Positions 1 to 10,424 are shown, numbered from the stretch's first letter. The stretch: 45,011 nt of DNA from Planctomycetota bacterium (GCA_016195405.1 JACPZP010000023.1:1-45011); one strand, 5' to 3'. Translations and numbers: made by a program. Notes: generated by a model from the sequence alone, not told the origin.

Positions 1-36
1 CCCGTCCGCGCTCGCCGCTGGCTCGCGGCTAAACGG
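1..36. repeat. Partial palindromic intergenic repeat
   Basis: The left edge of the window contains a GC-rich, partly self-complementary stretch (CCGCGCTCGCCGCTGGCTCG, then CGGCTAAACGG). It resembles the dispersed palindromes seen at other gene borders in this window. Only part is visible because the window starts here, so the second arm cannot be checked. Confidence 0.35.
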
Positions 37-121
37 TTTTGGGCGCTGTCCGGGCGCCGATTCCTTTCCTATATATCCCTGAAATGCGTTCGATCCATAA
101 TTCTCGTTCCAAGGTGACGTC

Positions 122-670
122 ATGCGCAGCTGGTTTCTTCTCTCTTCGGTCGTCATTGCGACGGCCATCGTGCCCGTTGGAGCGGGCGACGAGAAAAAGA
201 AAGGCGACGAGCCGACCGAGCCACACAAAGCGATGGCCAAGCTGGTCGGCGAGTACACCACGGCCAGCAAGTTCACGCTTCCCGACGGCAAGACCGTGGA
301 AGCCAAAGGCGCCGCCAAGCTGGCAAGTGTCCTGGGAGGCCGATTCGTTCAGGAAACCAATGAAAGCACCATGATGGGCAAGCCGGTCAACGGCATGCGG
401 CTGTTCGGCTACAACAACGCTTCCGGCAAGTTCGAATCGGTTTGGACCTACACCGGCTCGACCGCGATCATGGTGCTCATCGGAGAGAAATCCGGCGAAA
501 ACACAGTCGACTTCCGGGGCGCCGTCGATGTCGGCAAGAACAAGAAGGCCGACTTCGCCGTGGTCTACACCGTCGTCGATGACAACACGTTCACTGTCGA
601 CCTCGCCGCCACCATGCCCGACGGCACCCAGGGCGCCATGCTAAAGACGACGTATAAGCGAAAGAAATAG
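122..670 (+). CDS. Exported DUF1579-family protein
   Basis: 182-residue protein with an N-terminal signal peptide (hydrophobic segment about residues 4-18, likely cleaved after VGAG). The mature part fits DUF1579: an opening HKAMAKLVGEYTTASKF segment, then a predicted beta-barrel pattern with GGRFVQE, GMRLFGYNNASGKFESVW and a final TTYKRKK strand. DUF1579 proteins are small, lipocalin-like secreted proteins of unknown function that are frequent in planctomycetes. An AAGGTGA sequence 6-12 bases before the ATG supports this start. It stands alone on the plus strand; the next gene is convergent. Family assignment is by motif only and the biochemical role is unknown. Confidence 0.8.
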   Translation: MRSWFLLSSVVIATAIVPVGAGDEKKKGDEPTEPHKAMAKLVGEYTTASKFTLPDGKTVEAKGAAKLASVLGGRFVQETNESTMMGKPVNGMRLFGYNNASGKFESVWTYTGSTAIMVLIGEKSGENTVDFRGAVDVGKNKKADFAVVYTVVDDNTFTVDLAATMPDGTQGAMLKTTYKRKK

Positions 671-701
671 TCGCTAGCCACTAACCACTAGCCACCAACC
701 A

Positions 702-1307
702 CTACTTCGCCGTCCACAGCGATTGGCTCGCTCGGACGGCGTTTTGCATTCTCAAGAGATCGTTGTGGAAGCCTTGCCCATTCGGCGCGATCACTTCCAG
801 CTTCATGCAGACACGTCGATCCGCTGCCCGGTAGAAGAAAAAACACGGGGCCAAGGTGTCGTTCGCCTCCAAGAGTTGCATCAGCTTGGCGGCATCGGGG
901 CGCTTGCCTTCGGCGGCCTGATCGAGAGCGGCGATCATCCACATGGCGCCGTTGTCGTGCGTCTTGACCTCGACCGCATACTTCCATCCGTCTTCCTTGA
1001 TTTCGAGCACGCAGTACTTGATGCCGATCGTGGGCGTCACCTCATTCGGCTCAAATCCGAGCTTGCGTAGGAACTCGGCAAGATTCTGGGGCGTGACCTT
1101 AGCGGGGGCCAGAGGAATGTCGGATCCGAGGAGTCCCCAGGCGACATCACCTCCGGTCACCCCGCCTTTGATCGCGTCCTTGATCGCGTTCAACTCGGTC
1201 TTGTTCTTTCCGACCGAATTAATCCCTTGTCCTTGTGCGCGCGCTGCCTGAGGTGGAATCAAGGCGGCCATCAACGCGGCCAGGATCAAGATTGCTTTGT
1301 GTGTCAT
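702..1307 (-). CDS. Exported protein, possible YbjN/CesT-like fold, partner of the caspase gene
   Basis: 201 residues with a clear signal peptide (hydrophobic ILILAALMAALI, cleavage near ARAQG). The mature domain alternates helices and strands: a helix LAEFLRKLGFEP, strands YCVLEIKEDGWKYAVEV and WMIAAL, a helix DAAKLMQLLEAND, and strands CFFFYRAADRRVCMKLEV. This pattern is reminiscent of YbjN or type III chaperone-like folds, which is inference only. It starts 17 bases after the stop of the caspase-like gene on the same strand, with an AAGGAA ribosome-binding site, so the two are probably cotranscribed and both exported. A role as substrate, inhibitor or cofactor of the caspase-like protein is possible but unproven. 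Confidence 0.75.
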   Translation of the reverse strand: MTHKAILILAALMAALIPPQAARAQGQGINSVGKNKTELNAIKDAIKGGVTGGDVAWGLLGSDIPLAPAKVTPQNLAEFLRKLGFEPNEVTPTIGIKYCVLEIKEDGWKYAVEVKTHDNGAMWMIAALDQAAEGKRPDAAKLMQLLEANDTLAPCFFFYRAADRRVCMKLEVIAPNGQGFHNDLLRMQNAVRASQSLWTAK

Positions 1308-1324
1308 GGAGTTGTTCCTTCGAT

Positions 1325-2140
1325 CTAGCGAGGCGTGCGAACGAACGCCGTCTGGATTCGGCCATTTAGCTGGGCCAGCGGCAAACCCAACGCGATGCCG
1401 GCAGGATGATTCATGACCACGTGTTGCCGGCCGCCCGTCAGCGTCGCGAGATTGCTTTGCAGGTAGGAATTCAATTCGGCCAAGGTCACGGTGCCGTCTG
1501 CATCGGCGTCGGCCTTGCCCTGGAGCGCTTCGATCAGAAGGCTCGTGAAGAACCCGTTGCGAATCGACGCCAACTCGCCGCTCTTTTCCTGGGCCTTGCA
1601 GCCGGCCAGGGTGACATAGCTATCGGTCGATAGCGAAACGGCGCCGGCGTGACACGTATCAAGAATCAACAGGCGCCTTCCTGCGATCTTCTCGAGGGTC
1701 TGCTGCAAGAAAGCGCCGGACATGCGGCTGCTGTGCAGCAGCGGATGCGCGTCATGCGGGAGGTATGTGAATTGGCCCAGCGAGTCTGGCCCGCCGTGCC
1801 CGGCAAAGAAGACGACCACGTAACTGTCGGACACGGCCTTCGTCTTGAGCCAACCAAAAGCGCCTTCGATGTTCGCCCTGGTCGCCTCCGCATCGGTCAG
1901 CACCTTGCTGTGGACTCGCTCAAAGAGTTTGCCCTCTTGTAACTGAAACAGCGCGGCCAAGTCCTGCGCGTCTTTGGACGCAAAACGCACTCCGTTCTCG
2001 AAGACCCGATGCTGATATTGCGACACGCCGACACTTATCAAGTAAAGCGCCGGCCTTTCGCCATCCGCCTGGACGCTGCCGGCGCTTACAATGAGGAGAG
2101 CCAGAATCGAATGGATTCGAAGCGAACGGAAGCGGCACAT
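1325..2140 (-). CDS. Exported caspase-like cysteine protease (peptidase C14 family)
   Basis: 271 residues. A signal peptide (residues about 8-25, ending SVQA-DG) is followed by a caspase/metacaspase-like domain. The catalytic pair is intact: His115 in VVFFAGHGG and Cys163 in LLILDTCHAGAV. Near the C terminus, DADADGTVTLAELNSYL looks like an EF-hand loop or the related helix often present in bacterial C14 proteins. Family members cleave after acidic or basic residues. In bacteria many are regulatory or death-associated, but an exported version must act in the periplasm or outside the cell. A purine-rich AAAGGAAA precedes the ATG. It is the first gene of a probable two-gene operon with the small exported protein downstream. 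Confidence 0.88.
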   Translation of the reverse strand: MCRFRSLRIHSILALLIVSAGSVQADGERPALYLISVGVSQYQHRVFENGVRFASKDAQDLAALFQLQEGKLFERVHSKVLTDAEATRANIEGAFGWLKTKAVSDSYVVVFFAGHGGPDSLGQFTYLPHDAHPLLHSSRMSGAFLQQTLEKIAGRRLLILDTCHAGAVSLSTDSYVTLAGCKAQEKSGELASIRNGFFTSLLIEALQGKADADADGTVTLAELNSYLQSNLATLTGGRQHVVMNHPAGIALGLPLAQLNGRIQTAFVRTPR

Positions 2141-2303
2141 GGAAGTTTCCTTTCAAGGCGTTGGTCAAGTTGCGTGTGCCCTGCAATGGAAACTTCAATC
2201 GCATGCAAGATGCCGGAGCTTTATTTGGACTATCCGCATGCCGTAAACTACTATCCAATAAAGGATTAAGCTATGAGTAACCAGATCGAGCGATTGCCGA
2301 TAA

Positions 2304-2321
2304 TGTATCGTCCCTGATACA
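2304..2321. promoter_or_regulatory. Small inverted repeat upstream of the thioredoxin gene
   Basis: TGTATC and GATACA form perfect 6-base arms around a 6-base spacer, 59 bases before the thioredoxin ATG, in an AT-rich stretch likely to hold the promoter. It could be an operator, but a short dyad like this can arise by chance. Confidence 0.25.
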
Positions 2322-2379
2322 GATTCGATAATAAAGAGACAGTAAGCGAATGAAAGCGATTCTTACACGTGAGGCCGCG

Positions 2380-2802
2380 ATGCGTTATTTATCTCTGGCC
2401 GTGTTTCTTCTACCACTCTGCGGCTGCTCCAGTGAAGTGGATTCGTCGCCAAGTCCGGTACTCCGACTGAACGACGCGAATTTCAAGAAGCTCGTTCTCG
2501 GCGCGAAGCAACCGGTGCTGGTCGACTTCAGCGCGGTCTGGTGTGGACCGTGCCGGGAGATGGTTCCCATCATCAAGAGATTGGCGCGGGAGTTCGACGG
2601 CAAAGCGGTGGTGTGCAAGATCGACGTGGATGAAAGCCCGATCACAGCATCCACGTATCAAATCAGCGGAATTCCCTGCATGCTGATCTTTCAAGACGGC
2701 AAGGTCGTGGCACGCTACACGGGAGTCACCTCAAGGCGCGTCCTCGCCGAGCGCTTGCGGCAACTCGAAACTCAAGCTACTCAAACGGATGGGACTGATT
2801 GA
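2380..2802 (+). CDS. Thioredoxin-fold lipoprotein
   Basis: 140 residues from the chosen ATG. That start gives a short lipoprotein signal with the lipobox LCGC (Cys16) and has GTGAGG upstream; an in-frame ATG at 2350 would bury the signal behind ten extra residues. The mature part is a complete thioredoxin fold with the redox pair Cys55/Cys58 in SAVWCGPCREM, the cis-proline region SGIPCMLIFQDG and the terminal helix RVLAERLRQLE. An additional Cys precedes the cis-region Met. It is likely anchored to a membrane and facing the periplasm, where it would reduce or oxidise protein disulfides. It lies upstream of clpB, separated by about 200 bases and a separate candidate promoter. Confidence 0.9.
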   Translation: MRYLSLAVFLLPLCGCSSEVDSSPSPVLRLNDANFKKLVLGAKQPVLVDFSAVWCGPCREMVPIIKRLAREFDGKAVVCKIDVDESPITASTYQISGIPCMLIFQDGKVVARYTGVTSRRVLAERLRQLETQATQTDGTD

Positions 2803-2916
2803 GCGTCCAGAGCGGTTGTGTGCGGGAATTGTCAGTCCGATGTCAAATTGGCACACATGGCGACTAGCCAAAAAGCGTCATTTGTCTATTTTTCCAGCAA
2901 AACACGCGGTTTGTCG

Positions 2917-2932
2917 TGGCATACGGATTGCA
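2917..2932 (+). promoter_or_regulatory. Candidate sigma-54 promoter of clpB
   Basis: TGGCATACGGATTGCA matches the sigma-54 consensus (TGGCAC-N5-TTGCA/T type) with the required 12-base spacing between the GG and GC elements. It lies 69 bases before the clpB ATG, so transcription would start about 12 bases downstream of the GC. No activator-binding site was recognised, and a single 16-base match can occur by chance. Confidence 0.45.
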
Positions 2933-3001
2933 CTTAGAGTGTCGAAGTGAATCCAATGCCAACGTTTTTCTCTCGCAATATTGAGCCGGGGTTCATCCCA
3001 T

Positions 3002-5611
<2,610 letters not shown>

Positions 5612-5637
5612 GCTAAAATCGACGCACGGAGAACAGC

Positions 5638-5877
5638 ATGACCACACGTTGCATTGCAATTGTTGAGAACGGCGTCCTTCGGCCCAAGATGCCACTTGGC
5701 CTGAAAGACGGCACGGAAGTAGAGGTGCTAATCCATTCACCTGATGGGGGAGCAACGGGTCAGGATGCCGCTACAACTTTGGCCGCCATCGCTGCCTTGC
5801 CCATGGAAACAGGCGGAAAGGAGTTCGCGGGCCGTGACCACGATCAGATTCTTTACGGCAGCAAGGATTGTCCATGA
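5638..5877 (+). CDS. Antitoxin-like protein (AF2212/DUF104 type) of a VapBC-like module
   Basis: 79 residues. The N-terminal beta segment CIAIVENGVLRPKMPLGLKDGTEVEVLI matches the short AbrB-like/DUF104 (AF2212) antitoxin pattern of the form 'ENGVLRP..PL.L.DG..V.V'. The C terminus, GRDHDQILYGSKD, closely resembles the C-terminal motif NHDHYLYGTPKK of the antitoxin at 34858-35091, so the two are related. The stop codon overlaps the start of the PIN toxin by four bases (ATGA), the usual sign of translational coupling. It sits 26 bases after clpB and may be read from the clpB transcript. Confidence 0.8.
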   Translation: MTTRCIAIVENGVLRPKMPLGLKDGTEVEVLIHSPDGGATGQDAATTLAAIAALPMETGGKEFAGRDHDQILYGSKDCP

Positions 5878-6273
5878 TTTTCGTGGACAGCGGAGCATGG
5901 TTCGCAACCCTTGTGCCCACAGACCCAGATCATAGCGCGGCTGTGGCTTGGCTGGCCAATAATCGCGAAACACTACCTACTCACAACCGACTTTATTGTG
6001 GACGAGACGCTTACGCTGCTTCAAGTGCGCGGGCAAAAGTCGCGCGCACTGGCGTGGGGAGCGGCTTTGTTTGCAGGCAAGCTGGCGACCCTGCGATTCG
6101 TGACTCCAGACGAGTTCTCCGAAGCATGGGATGTTTTCCAGAAATATGCCGACAAGGCCTGGAGCTTTACCGACTGCACCAGCAAAGTTGTCATCGAAAA
6201 CCTGAAGTTGACTCACGCATTCAGTTTCGATCAGCATTTCCGCCAATTCGGGACGGTCACGGTGGTACCATGA
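5874..6273 (+). pseudogene. Frameshifted PIN-domain (VapC-like) toxin
   Basis: The first 30 codons encode the start of a PIN nuclease (MIFVDSGAWFATLVPTDPDH, with the first metal-binding Asp). The frame then shifts by +1. The rest of the PIN domain continues in another frame: HYLLTTDFIVDETLTLL, SFTDCTSKVVIENL and a terminal AFSFDQHFRQFG, carrying the remaining acidic residues. Removing one A from the GAAACAC stretch near 5966-5972 would join them as NNRE-HYLLTTDF. The original product would be a sequence-specific RNase of about 132 residues. The lesion either inactivates the toxin or is a base-call error. It overlaps the antitoxin gene by four bases. Confidence 0.82.
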
Positions 6274-6318
6274 GGAAACAGGAACGCCGACACAATCCCG
6301 GCCGCCGCCACTTTTCAA

Positions 6319-6345
6319 AATCTGCGTAATCTGCGAAATCTGTGG
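6319..6345. repeat. Single arm of a dispersed intergenic repeat
   Basis: The tract AATCTGCGTAATCTGCGAAA followed by TCTGTGG reads, on the other strand, as a CCACAGATTTCGCAGATTA-type element. It is the same style as the CCACGGATTTCACG and CCACAGAGACACGG repeats elsewhere in the window. Only one arm is present here, between the broken toxin gene and the PEGA lipoprotein. Confidence 0.4.
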
Positions 6346-6403
6346 ATGATCTCCCACGCGACTCGACTTGATTCCGGTCACATTCGGCGATATATCCCGC
6401 CCC

Positions 6404-6907
6404 ATGCGCGGATACCTCTTCCCGGTTCTTTTGGCGTGCTGCAGCTTGTCAGCCGGCTGTGTCGAGCGGCGTTTCGTGATCACCACCGATCCGCCCGGCG
6501 CCATCGCCTACGACGAAAAGGGCTTCCCCATGGGGGCGGCGCCCACGGATCGGCAGTTCGTCTACTACGGCAAATACAAGTTCACGTTGGTGCGCGACGG
6601 CTATCAGACGCAGGTGGTTGAGGAGCAGGTCAAGGCGCCTTGGTATGAATGGGCGCCCATCGATTTCATCAGCGAGAACGTGATTCCTTGGACGATTCGC
6701 GACATCCGCCGCTTCCATTACACGCTGCAGGCAGCGCCGATCGTTCCGCCCGAGTCGGTCCTACAACAAGCGACCATCCTCCGCGAACGCGGCTTGGTGA
6801 CAGGAACGCAACTGCCTCTGCCGGGGCCGCCCGTACCTGTGGATTCCGCACCCGTGAATCCCAATCCACCTGGCCCGGTCCTTATGCCACCGGCAGCGCC
6901 TGAATAA
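6404..6907 (+). CDS. PEGA-domain lipoprotein
   Basis: 167 residues from the ATG at 6404, which starts directly at a lipoprotein signal (PVLLACCSLSAGC, lipobox LSAG-Cys18); a TTG start upstream would add 12 unlikely residues. Residues about 20-70 form a PEGA-type beta domain: FVITTDPPGAIAYDEKGFP, then GAAPTDRQFVYYGKYKFTLVRDGYQT. A middle segment, WYEWAPIDFISENVIPWTIRD, is followed by a proline-rich C-terminal tail (PLPGPPVPVDSAPVNPNPPG). PEGA domains are thought to act in surface-protein or S-layer contexts. It is likely an anchored cell-envelope protein of unknown role, convergent with the zinc-ribbon protein gene. Confidence 0.8.
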   Translation: MRGYLFPVLLACCSLSAGCVERRFVITTDPPGAIAYDEKGFPMGAAPTDRQFVYYGKYKFTLVRDGYQTQVVEEQVKAPWYEWAPIDFISENVIPWTIRDIRRFHYTLQAAPIVPPESVLQQATILRERGLVTGTQLPLPGPPVPVDSAPVNPNPPGPVLMPPAAPE

Positions 6908-6936
6908 CAGCTCTTAGAAAAAAGGGTGATCTTGTC

Positions 6937-7034
6937 GACCCCCTGCCGGCTTGTCCGGCAGGTGAACGAGGTCGTTGGCTAAGGAGCTTCTAGCCGGTGA
7001 CCTTCTTCACCTGCCGGACGAGCCGGCAGGGGTC
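6937..7034. repeat. Nested inverted repeat between convergent genes, possible bidirectional terminator
   Basis: Arms at 6937-6966 and 7006-7034 are near-perfect reverse complements. Each arm is itself a hairpin (CCTGCCGG, short loop, CCGGCAGG). The element lies exactly between two convergent genes, where it could end transcription in both directions. No T-tract follows, so termination is inferred from position and structure. Confidence 0.6.
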
Positions 7035-7045
7035 GTGTCTACCTT

Positions 7046-8749
7046 TCACTCATCGACGGCGCTCTTGCCCGCTTTCAACTTAAACGTCGCCAACAGATCG
7101 AGGAAGTCTTGCCGCCAGATGGAGCGGCTTTCCCAGGGGCATTCGCAGCGGACGGCGTAAGTTGTCTCCTCCTGGTTCACGACGACTAGCATGATGTAGC
7201 GTTTGACTTCGTCCTTGAGCTGGACTTGGAACTCGCCTATCCGGCCGCGGTAGCTGCTGACGTCGACCTTGTCGCCGGTGTCAGTTGGGCCGTCCTTTCC
7301 CTCCTCGGCGGCGGTGAGCTTATACTCACCAATCTTCTTGAAATCCGCCTCAACGTAATCACGGGCCGCCTTGAACGATTGACTCAGGTCGCCGGCCTTT
7401 TCCAGACCAAGCACCAGCACGTGGGCGTTCTTGCGATTCTTGAGGATGTCGGTCTGTTCCTTGAGGTGCCGGCCAAAGAGGAAAAGCAGCGCCTTCTCGT
7501 CCTCATCCTTGGCGTCGTATTTCGTGAAGACTCCCTCCTGCGCGGTCAAGGTCACCGCGCCGGCCGTGCCGCGGAAGGTGTTAACGGGTTGCGGCTTTTC
7601 GCGCCAGCCTCGGCGCTCATTCTCGACAACAAATACGGCGCCATCGCTCAAGACGCTCTTGAAAGCTTCGCGCGCCTCATCGCGCGTCGGCGCCGCGACG
7701 TAGAACCAATAGCCGATGCCGTTCTCAGTCAGGAAGTACATGTCGCCCCACCAGCTCACCGGATGGATCTGGCCCTTGAAGGTGATGCGTTGCGCGCTCA
7801 AGCTGTTGGCCGCGATTCGTTCGACTTGGGCCTCCGTTTCCAGGCTTTCGCCGAAATATTGGGAGAGGCGCTCGATCCCGGAGCTTAAGAGCTCGGCGTC
7901 GCGCGGCTTGTAGACGCCGAAATCCTTGGCGTGGACGGCGCACCAGTAGGCCTTGCTAGGATCGTCGGTGTCCTGGAACCTGTAGGCGAGGGCGACTCCC
8001 ATCCGTTGCTTTAGCTGCGCGTCGCTTTCCCAGGATTTCTTCGGCAAGATCAAGCGGCAGACTTTTTCACTGACCTTCTTTTCGTTGCGGAGTTCCACCA
8101 CCATGTTCCAGGCGCTTTCCGACGATGACGATGCGTTTGTGCCGCTCGATACGCCCTTGATCGGCAACAATTCCAACGCGTGCAGGCCGTAAAAGATGCC
8201 GCCGATGATGCCGACGGCGGCAACCAGCGCGAAAATCGGGACCAGGAAGCGTTTCAAGCCTTGGCGGCGGTGGAGCGATGCCGCCGAGCTTACCAGAGCA
8301 GCGTCATTGGTGAGGACATCGAAAGCGGCAATGTTCGGCGGCGGCGATGCTTGCGTTGGCCGCGGCACGGCGGCCACGGGAGTCGGCGACGGAGGGGCCA
8401 ACGGCGGCGCGACTTTCTTCACGGCGGCCGGCGCGCGGGGCACGGGCGCGCGAGGCACGGGTTTGGCGACCGGGACGGCAGGCTTAGCTTTCGCAACGGG
8501 CGCCGAGCCGGCAGGCGGCGCTGCGTCCGCATACCATGGCGTAGGCGCAGACGCGTCGGCTGGTGCAGCGGGCCTGGGTCGGGCGCGTGGTGGAGCGGGT
8601 GGCGACGCAGATGAAGTGCCGTCGGCGGATTGACGCAACTGGAAGACCTGCCCGCAGCGGGGACACGCCAGGGCCGTCGCGGCTTGGACTTGAGCGGCGC
8701 TGAAGACGTGGCTGCAAGTTGGGTTGGGGCAGGGCAGCTGATCTGGCAT
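7046..8749 (-). CDS. Zinc-ribbon, proline-rich single-pass membrane protein
   Basis: 567 residues. The N terminus is a planctomycete-type zinc ribbon with two Cys pairs (CPNPTC and CPRCGQVF). A long Pro/Ala-rich linker (about residues 45-140) follows, then one transmembrane helix (FLVPIFALVAAVGIIGGIFYGL, about 168-190). The C-terminal half (about 205-567) is a mixed alpha/beta region without a recognised motif. It includes tracts about handling a residue-rich beta domain (VSWWGDMYFLTENGIGYWFYV) and YAVRCECPWESRSIWRQDFLDLLATFKL. The likely topology is cytoplasmic zinc ribbon and linker with an external C-terminal domain. It is transcribed divergently from the ComB-like gene. Function unknown. 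Confidence 0.75.
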   Translation of the reverse strand: MPDQLPCPNPTCSHVFSAAQVQAATALACPRCGQVFQLRQSADGTSSASPPAPPRARPRPAAPADASAPTPWYADAAPPAGSAPVAKAKPAVPVAKPVPRAPVPRAPAAVKKVAPPLAPPSPTPVAAVPRPTQASPPPNIAAFDVLTNDAALVSSAASLHRRQGLKRFLVPIFALVAAVGIIGGIFYGLHALELLPIKGVSSGTNASSSSESAWNMVVELRNEKKVSEKVCRLILPKKSWESDAQLKQRMGVALAYRFQDTDDPSKAYWCAVHAKDFGVYKPRDAELLSSGIERLSQYFGESLETEAQVERIAANSLSAQRITFKGQIHPVSWWGDMYFLTENGIGYWFYVAAPTRDEAREAFKSVLSDGAVFVVENERRGWREKPQPVNTFRGTAGAVTLTAQEGVFTKYDAKDEDEKALLFLFGRHLKEQTDILKNRKNAHVLVLGLEKAGDLSQSFKAARDYVEADFKKIGEYKLTAAEEGKDGPTDTGDKVDVSSYRGRIGEFQVQLKDEVKRYIMLVVVNQEETTYAVRCECPWESRSIWRQDFLDLLATFKLKAGKSAVDE

Positions 8750-8900
8750 ATCGGCTGGTTCCCGTAGTAGCCGGCGGGTCGAAAACCATCCTCTTGCAAG
8801 GATAGCTCAATTATCCGATTTGGTGATCCGAACGCAAGGGGCCGAGCCAATTCAACGTCGTAAGATGACCGCACCTTCGTTTTTGAGATTCGGTGGGAGC

Positions 8901-9668
8901 ATGCCCGACCAACGCGACGTTTACGTGCATTTGTTGCCGCAATTGGCGCCGGCCGGTTTTTTGGCAGGCGGTTTGGCGGTTGTCATCGACGTGCTGCGGG
9001 CGACCACAACCATCGTTCACGCCTTGGCCGCGGGCTGCACTTGTGTACGGCCGTGCTCGGAGGTTGAAGAAGCCCGCGCCCTGGCCGACGCCATGCGCGC
9101 CGGCAAGGTGCTCCTGGGCGGCGAGCGCGGCGGCATTCAAATCGACGGGTTCGACCTGGGCAACTCTCCGCGCCAATTCAACGCCAAGGCCTGCAAGGGA
9201 ACGACCTTGGTCCTGACCACGACCAACGGCGTTGTCGCCATCTTGCGCGCCCGCGAGGCAGACCGAGCCTTGCTGGCGGCTTTCGTGAACTATAGCGCCG
9301 TCTGCGAACAAATTCGCCAGGACGCGCGTCCCATTCATATCCTCTGCGCGGGCACCGAGGGGCAGCCGACTTTGGAGGATACGCTGCTCGCAGGCGCCCT
9401 GGTCGACTTTCTCAGTGAGGAATTGGACGTCCGCCTCAACGACAGCGCCCGCCTGGCCTGGGATTGTTTCGAAAACCACGGCCGGGTCTTGAAAGGCGCC
9501 CTGGAATTGAGTCGTGGCGGCCAAATCCTGGCTTCACTTGGGATGCATGAAGATGTGCATGCCGCCGCCGAGGTCGATCGATTTAACTTGGTGCCGGAGT
9601 TGAAGCGCGATCCGTTGCGCGTCGAGGTCGGCGCGGTCGGCATCGTCAAGAGCCGATGGTTGAAATGA
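8901..9668 (+). CDS. comB: 2-phosphosulfolactate phosphatase family (ComB-like)
   Basis: 255 residues from the ATG at 8901, preceded by GGTGGGAG; a start at 8820 would lie in the divergent intergenic space. Family motifs are DVYVHLLPQ, VVIDVLRATTTIVHALAAG, GERGGIQIDGFDLGNSP and the acid-rich TTTNGVVAI. ComB is a magnesium-dependent phosphatase acting on 2-phosphosulfolactate in coenzyme M synthesis. Many bacteria without coenzyme M carry homologues whose substrate is unknown. No other coenzyme M genes are present here, so the name gives the family and not a proven reaction. The neighbours (zinc-ribbon protein, PIN module) give no functional hint. Confidence 0.85.
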   Translation: MPDQRDVYVHLLPQLAPAGFLAGGLAVVIDVLRATTTIVHALAAGCTCVRPCSEVEEARALADAMRAGKVLLGGERGGIQIDGFDLGNSPRQFNAKACKGTTLVLTTTNGVVAILRAREADRALLAAFVNYSAVCEQIRQDARPIHILCAGTEGQPTLEDTLLAGALVDFLSEELDVRLNDSARLAWDCFENHGRVLKGALELSRGGQILASLGMHEDVHAAAEVDRFNLVPELKRDPLRVEVGAVGIVKSRWLK

Positions 9669-9708
9669 CCCTCTTCCTTTTGTGCAAGGTCAGGCTAACC
9701 TAATTCCC

Positions 9709-10215
9709 ATGGCAAAACCTCGTGTCTACGTGGAAACGACGATTCCCAGTTTCTACCATGATGAACGAAAATCGCCCGACATTGTGGCGCGCCGGGAATG
9801 GACGCGTCAGTGGTGGACGATCGCCGAGCAGCGCTTTGAAATGGTCACGAGCCCTGCCGTATTAGATGAACTAACCGGCGGGCCGGAAGAACGTCGGAGT
9901 ATATGGTTGGAGTTGGTTCGCGCTCTCCCGTTATTGCCTGTCGAATCTGCAATCGCTGAAATTGTCAATGCGTATATCCAGCATAAAGTCATGCCAGCTG
10001 ATCCCAGCGGTGACGCGCTGCACTTGGCTTTGGCCTCTTATCACAAATGCGATTTCTTGGTAACCTGGAACTGCCAACACTTGGCGAACGCGAACAAATT
10101 CGGGCATATTCGCCGAGTCAATACGATGCTCGGGCTTTTTGTGCCTGCTCTGGTGACGCCGCTTGAACTCCTAGGAGTCAGCAATGAATCCGAATCAGAA
10201 GGATCCGGTGATTGA
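9709..10215 (+). CDS. PIN-domain nuclease (toxin of a PIN/small-protein module)
   Basis: 168 residues. It has the start typical of one PIN subgroup (VYVETTIPSFYHDE, where Glu replaces the first Asp seen in classical VapC). ITs core also has VLDELTGGP and the central acidic motif PSGDALHLALASYHKCDFLVTWNCQHLAN, with the last metal-binding residues. Members are usually RNases of toxin-antitoxin pairs. The small gene behind it overlaps by 32 bases and would be the partner. The ATG at 9709 is the start that gives the expected N terminus. Confidence 0.85.
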   Translation: MAKPRVYVETTIPSFYHDERKSPDIVARREWTRQWWTIAEQRFEMVTSPAVLDELTGGPEERRSIWLELVRALPLLPVESAIAEIVNAYIQHKVMPADPSGDALHLALASYHKCDFLVTWNCQHLANANKFGHIRRVNTMLGLFVPALVTPLELLGVSNESESEGSGD

Positions 10216-10369
10216 CGAGGTGAGGGAAATCCGCCGTCGCATTTCTCAACGGTTTGACCACGACCCCGCACGCCTGGTCGCCTACTACATTCAAATGCAA
10301 GAGATATACCGAGACCGCATGATCCAAACCGGAAAAGAAGCCAAGGAAAAGGATCAATCGGCTGCGTAA
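10184..10369 (+). CDS. Small partner (probable antitoxin) of the PIN nuclease
   Basis: 61 residues, helical and charged: DPVIDEVREIRRRISQRFDHDPARLVAYYIQ. The 'DPV..E....R..I...F..D...L....' layout is common in small proteins encoded next to PIN nucleases of this subgroup. TAGGAGT precedes the ATG and the gene overlaps the nuclease by 32 bases, so translation is probably coupled. The nuclease-first order is opposite to the two VapBC-like modules elsewhere in the window. The antitoxin role is inferred from position and pattern. Confidence 0.72.
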   Translation: MNPNQKDPVIDEVREIRRRISQRFDHDPARLVAYYIQMQEIYRDRMIQTGKEAKEKDQSAA

Positions 10370-10424
10370 TGTGTGATGAGCGGCTCAACGACTCGTTGCT
10401 CAACACTCATAACAGGAAGTTGCC

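Noticed and set aside
2276..2349. Possible tRNA or structured RNA in the gap before the thioredoxin gene
   Set aside because: No cloverleaf or T-loop pattern could be formed; only the small TGTATC/GATACA dyad is present.
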